Assembly (NCBI GenBank): GCA_037131065.1
Contig: JBAXRT010000028.1
Coordinates: forward strand, 1 to 26,341
Source: JBAXRT01 sp037131065
Lineage (GTDB): Bacteria > Bacteroidota > Bacteroidia > Bacteroidales > FEN-979
DNA: 26,341 bases
Direction of reading: 5' to 3'
In this document: positions 23,171-26,341 of the stretch, piece after piece
Position numbering within the stretch: position 1 is the stretch's first letter
Layout: each line of letters starts with the position of its first letter
Notes under the pieces: model-generated
Told to the model about the DNA's origin: nothing
The model's input: the letters and a program-made list of their open reading frames with translations, nothing else
Database searches by the model: none
Translations under genes and position numbers: made by a program

Positions 23171-24475
23171 ATGAAAAAATCAACTCTACTCTTTATTGCT
23201 TTTTTTGCCTTTGTTGCAGTCAGGTCACAAAATGTTCCCCGTGAAATGGTCGCCTTTGAGGATTTTACCGGTACCTGGTGCCAGTGGTGCCCTGGGTGCC
23301 AGATGGGATCTGAAGATTTGCTTTTAAATGGGAAATTTGTCGCTGTGATTGCTAATCATTTTTCAGATGGTTATGCGAATGCATACTCAAATGCTCGTAA
23401 TTCTATGTATAATGTCCAGGCATATCCCTCTGTTTCATTTGATGGGACTAAATGCTATAACAGTGGCGCTTTAAACTCCTCATTGTATACTAAGTATTTA
23501 CCATATTATAATCAAGCAATTGCAGTGACCTCTCCCGTTAAGATGAGCATGGTTGTTGTCAACGATGGATTATCATACACTGCTGTCGTGACGCTGACCA
23601 AGGTTGGAGAAATAACCTCTGTAACCAATGTCCTTTACTTTTTTGTTACTCAATCGAATATAGATCAAAACTGGCAGACACAAACAACCCTGGAGCATGT
23701 TAACCGGCTTATGGCTCCTAATCAGAACGGAACAGTCATCGATTTCTCAGGCGGAGATGTACAGACTGTCACTTTGAATTTCAATATGAACGCCAACTGG
23801 CCGCTTGAAGACTGTGAATTCGTTGCTTTATTACAGAATAAAGACGCCGGACAGGGAAATCAGGGAGGGCTTGCCGGAGGATATCCGTTAAAGAAATTCG
23901 TTGTTTATCAAACAATTAAAAAAGGAGTTATTGACCTGACCCTTGAATTTTCCGCCAGCGACACCGCTGTTACAACACTAGACTCTGTTTTTTTTACAAA
24001 TGAAACTTCGGGAGGATACATTGGAACCCCTGAAACATATGAATGGCTTTTCCCTGGAGCTAATCCTTCCACATCGGTTGAGAAGGATCCGACGGTTATT
24101 TATCCAGTTGCAGGAGAATATGACGTAACATTGATCGTGAACAGGGGAGGCCAGATTGATACTGTTACTAAGACCGCTTACATCAAATCAAGCTGGCCGA
24201 CCGGTGTCCTCGAAAACAAAAATCCTTTCAACGCAAGGGTATTCCCGAATCCAAACAACGGGATATTTATCGTCAGCATGAATACGACAAAAGCAACCAT
24301 TACAGAAATTACCATTACCAATACTGCCGGTGCTGTCTTCTATAAGGAATCAGGAGTAAACATCAACGGACAGATGCAGAAAACCATCCAGCTCGATAAC
24401 GTTGCCTCCGGCATCTATTACCTCACCATCCAGAGTGATGATTCAAAATCTGTTCAAAAAATCGTTGTTAAATAG
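23171..24475 (+). CDS. Omp28-like secreted protein: thioredoxin fold, PKD domain, T9SS sorting domain
   Basis: The 434-residue exported protein has a signal peptide ending at Ser19 before Gln20. Next is a thioredoxin-like domain as in Omp28-related proteins: FEDFTGTWCQWCPGCQMG with CQWC at 37-40 and another Cys at 43, and the cis-proline region NVQAYPSVSFDG (81-92). A further domain (about 115-250) is followed by a PKD-like domain (about 257-338, TYEWLFPGANPSTS...AGEYDVTLIV). The C-terminal T9SS type A sorting domain spans about 352-434 (VFPNPNNGIF, ASGIYYLTIQ, VQKIVVK). It would be exported through T9SS to the surface. Whether the CxxC is redox-active or structural is unknown. Strong terminator follows. 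Confidence 0.88.
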   Translation: MKKSTLLFIAFFAFVAVRSQNVPREMVAFEDFTGTWCQWCPGCQMGSEDLLLNGKFVAVIANHFSDGYANAYSNARNSMYNVQAYPSVSFDGTKCYNSGALNSSLYTKYLPYYNQAIAVTSPVKMSMVVVNDGLSYTAVVTLTKVGEITSVTNVLYFFVTQSNIDQNWQTQTTLEHVNRLMAPNQNGTVIDFSGGDVQTVTLNFNMNANWPLEDCEFVALLQNKDAGQGNQGGLAGGYPLKKFVVYQTIKKGVIDLTLEFSASDTAVTTLDSVFFTNETSGGYIGTPETYEWLFPGANPSTSVEKDPTVIYPVAGEYDVTLIVNRGGQIDTVTKTAYIKSSWPTGVLENKNPFNARVFPNPNNGIFIVSMNTTKATITEITITNTAGAVFYKESGVNINGQMQKTIQLDNVASGIYYLTIQSDDSKSVQKIVVK

Positions 24476-24492
24476 CTTTACTTGTTTTTTAT

Positions 24493-24529
24493 AAAAAAAG
24501 GGCGGCGCCTGTGGCGTCGCCCTTTTTTT
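24493..24529 (+). terminator. Strong intrinsic terminator after the Omp28-like gene
   Basis: Arms 24493-24509 and 24513-24529 pair over 17 bp (seven A-T pairs plus a GC-rich GGGCGGCGCC stem with one G-U pair) around the loop TGT, ending in seven Ts. It lies 17 nt after the stop. The A-run on the other side would also let it work on the opposite strand, though nothing converges here. Confidence 0.92.
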
Positions 24530-24563
24530 ATACCCGGACCCTAACAAGCAACTTAATAATTGC

Positions 24564-24571
24564 TATCTTTG
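24564..24571 (+). promoter_or_regulatory. Candidate -7 box of the C25 protease gene
   Basis: TATCTTTG matches TAnnTTTG, 22 nt before the ATG at 24594, and follows the terminator of the previous gene. This suggests the protease has its own promoter. No clear -33 TTTG was seen. Confidence 0.5.
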
Positions 24572-24593
24572 TCTGTAATAATAAACTTTCGAT

Positions 24594-26341
24594 ATGAAGT
24601 GGAATGTTATACTGCTCGCCTCGCTGCTGATATCCGTTTCAACCCTTGCAGGAACAATTGAAAAGGTATATCATTTTAACCAATACCAGCTCTCCTCAAA
24701 GCATGGTTATCAAACGGTTTCATTTGAAGATACAAAACAGGCCGGATTACCTGGTGAGCCATCGCTTCCATATCGCTCCGTCGTTTTAATGCTCCCTCCC
24801 GGTGAAGGAGTAACCGATATTGAGATCATACGTGAAAATGAGATTAAAATTCCGGGCACATTCGAGCTGTTTCCAAGGCAATACGATCTTCCCTTATCCC
24901 AGCCAAATAAAGGAAGTTTTGTAAAGAAAGAACAGGTTTACAAGGCCTCTGCCATCTACCCACTGAATCCCGGAGGTTCGCTCGACAACCAGTTTCTGAA
25001 TGGGTATTCCCTTGCTCTTTCGGTTTTCACTCCCGTGGTTTATCACCCGGCAAGTGGAACTTTATCCTATTTCTCGAAAGTTACCATTCGTATAAGTACC
25101 GCACCAAGCACAAAGGCAGTAAAAGCCCTTGACCTTCTCACGGCTTCCGCTTCGGCTTTATCCCGTGTACGAACTGTTGTTCAGAATCCTGAAATGATTG
25201 ACCAGTACCCGTTAAAAGTGGCAGGTTCGGACGATTATAAACTTCTTGTTATAACACCCGAACAATTCGTCTCCGAATATTCCGACTTATTGAATTTTTA
25301 TACATCCAACGGAGTAACAAACGAGGTGCAGACCACAGAGTATATCGATGCCAACATGGCAGGGAATGATCTTCAGCAGAAAGTACGTAATTATATCAGG
25401 CAGGAATACACAAATAATAATATCGAATTTGCCTTGCTGGGTGGTGATATTCAATTTGTTCCCTATCGTGGCCTTTATTGTATTGCCTATTCAGGATCCG
25501 ATATTTATGAAGACTATAACATTCCTGGTGATATTTATTTTTCTGCACTTGATGGGGAATGGAACGATTCCACTCTTGCCGGCGGAAGTGTCAGCAAATG
25601 GGGAGAACTGGGTGAAGAAGATCTCTATCCGGATGTGGCTGTTGCCCGGCTCACCTTCAACAATGTCAACGAGCTGCAGCACATGATTCATAAATCATAT
25701 TACTATCAGCAGTACCCTGTGCTCGGCGAATCTAACCGCCCCTACCTGGTGGGTGAGTATTTGTACAATGATCCTCCTACCTACGGAGGTGACTATATGG
25801 AACTGCTGGTCGACGATCATGATGATAACGGATATTTTACACATGGTATTCCGGCAGCAGATAACGATATTGTCAGGCTCTATGATACACCGACCAATAA
25901 CTGGGATCCGACAACATTGGTTTCCGGAATCAACCAGGGAAAATCCTTTATTCATCACCTGGGACACTCCACTGTTAATTACATGATGCGGCTTTACACA
26001 TCAGACATAACCAATTCACGGTTTTCCCAGGTCAATGGTGTTATCCACAACTATGCGCTGATTTACACGCAGGGATGCATTGATGGTGCCTTTGACCTGC
26101 CCGATTGTATTGCTGAAAAAGCCATTTCCATCGACAATTTTGCCGTGGCAGGTGTTTTTAATTCACGTTACGGATGGTTCAACCAGGGAACAACCGACGG
26201 ACCTTCCCAACATCTGCAACGCGAATTTGTCAGCGCAATGTATAATGATACGGTCATAAATCAGATCAAGGAGATCGGGGCCGCCCACATGATGTCGAAA
26301 ATTAAGACAGCCCCGTGGGTCGGACTTCCTGGTGAATTCGA
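24594..26341 (+). CDS. Gingipain-like C25 cysteine peptidase, C-terminus beyond the window
   Basis: From ATG 24594 the frame stays open to the last base (582 residues). A signal peptide (about 1-19, ending LAG) is followed by a propeptide-like region (about 20-210) rich in beta strands, with the GLPGEPSLPYRSV motif common in this family. The peptidase domain begins near YKLLVITPEQF (215). Likely catalytic residues are His458 in HHLGHS and Cys495 in YTQGCIDGAFD, at the usual short separation. The usual GHG reads LGHS. NSRYGW near the C-terminal end of the visible part also fits. A T9SS sorting domain would be expected beyond the edge. Specificity (Arg, Lys or other) cannot be read. Confidence 0.88.
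   Translation, partial: MKWNVILLASLLISVSTLAGTIEKVYHFNQYQLSSKHGYQTVSFEDTKQAGLPGEPSLPYRSVVLMLPPGEGVTDIEIIRENEIKIPGTFELFPRQYDLPLSQPNKGSFVKKEQVYKASAIYPLNPGGSLDNQFLNGYSLALSVFTPVVYHPASGTLSYFSKVTIRISTAPSTKAVKALDLLTASASALSRVRTVVQNPEMIDQYPLKVAGSDDYKLLVITPEQFVSEYSDLLNFYTSNGVTNEVQTTEYIDANMAGNDLQQKVRNYIRQEYTNNNIEFALLGGDIQFVPYRGLYCIAYSGSDIYEDYNIPGDIYFSALDGEWNDSTLAGGSVSKWGELGEEDLYPDVAVARLTFNNVNELQHMIHKSYYYQQYPVLGESNRPYLVGEYLYNDPPTYGGDYMELLVDDHDDNGYFTHGIPAADNDIVRLYDTPTNNWDPTTLVSGINQGKSFIHHLGHSTVNYMMRLYTSDITNSRFSQVNGVIHNYALIYTQGCIDGAFDLPDCIAEKAISIDNFAVAGVFNSRYGWFNQGTTDGPSQHLQREFVSAMYNDTVINQIKEIGAAHMMSKIKTAPWVGLPGEF

Overview
The window comes from a bacterium of the phylum Bacteroidota, most likely an environmental member of the order Bacteroidales. 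Three things point there. The secreted proteins carry C-terminal sorting domains of the type IX secretion system (T9SS). There is a gliding/T9SS lipoprotein GldD and a DAHP synthase-chorismate mutase fusion typical of the phylum. Start codons mostly lack Shine-Dalgarno sequences, while the Bacteroidota -7 promoter box TAnnTTTG precedes several genes. No CRISPR array, tRNA, rRNA, phage or insertion sequence was seen, and no gene-free stretch reaches 300 bases.

Layout. (1) 1-3457: asnS (minus, cut by the left edge) diverges from the aromatic-pathway fusion enzyme, which meets a convergent corA with no base between the stop codons. (2) 3478-9725: a minus-strand block, in transcription order mutY, a soluble PRC/MgtE-N/CBS protein, ssb, gldD, a T9SS-exported M14 carboxypeptidase, then corA. 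This resembles the mutY-ssb-gldE-gldD cluster of the phylum, but gldE is not there. (3) 9938-17493: a plus-strand block of an HU protein, a 29-residue very basic protein too short for routine gene calling, an RNase G/E-type nuclease, trpS, hflX, lnt, a nitroreductase and a glutaminyl-cyclase-like lipoprotein. (4) 17539-21851: PIN-PhoH ATPase (minus) divergent from polA (plus). (5) 21928-26341: a ROK-family protein, an Omp28-like thioredoxin-fold T9SS cargo with a strong terminator, and a gingipain-like C25 protease cut by the right edge.

How genes connect. Lnt finishes lipoproteins such as GldD and the cyclase. GldD belongs to the gliding/T9SS machinery that would export the M14, Omp28-like and C25 proteins. 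The cyclase could convert the N-terminal glutamine that follows the signal peptides of the M14 and Omp28-like proteins. HU, the basic small protein and the RNase form a nucleic-acid/ribosome-related group.

The most unusual feature is an exact 47-bp tandem duplication of a palindrome-rich, stop-free unit inside the polA reading frame, between the 5' nuclease and the proofreading domain. The two copies are translated in different frames. It looks like a selfish palindromic element tolerated in a protein linker. Secondary signals are a terminator-like hairpin ending exactly at the gldD start codon, a 17-bp perfect hairpin in the RNase leader, a structured leader with a canonical Shine-Dalgarno before the MgtE-like gene, and a possibly leaderless polA transcript.
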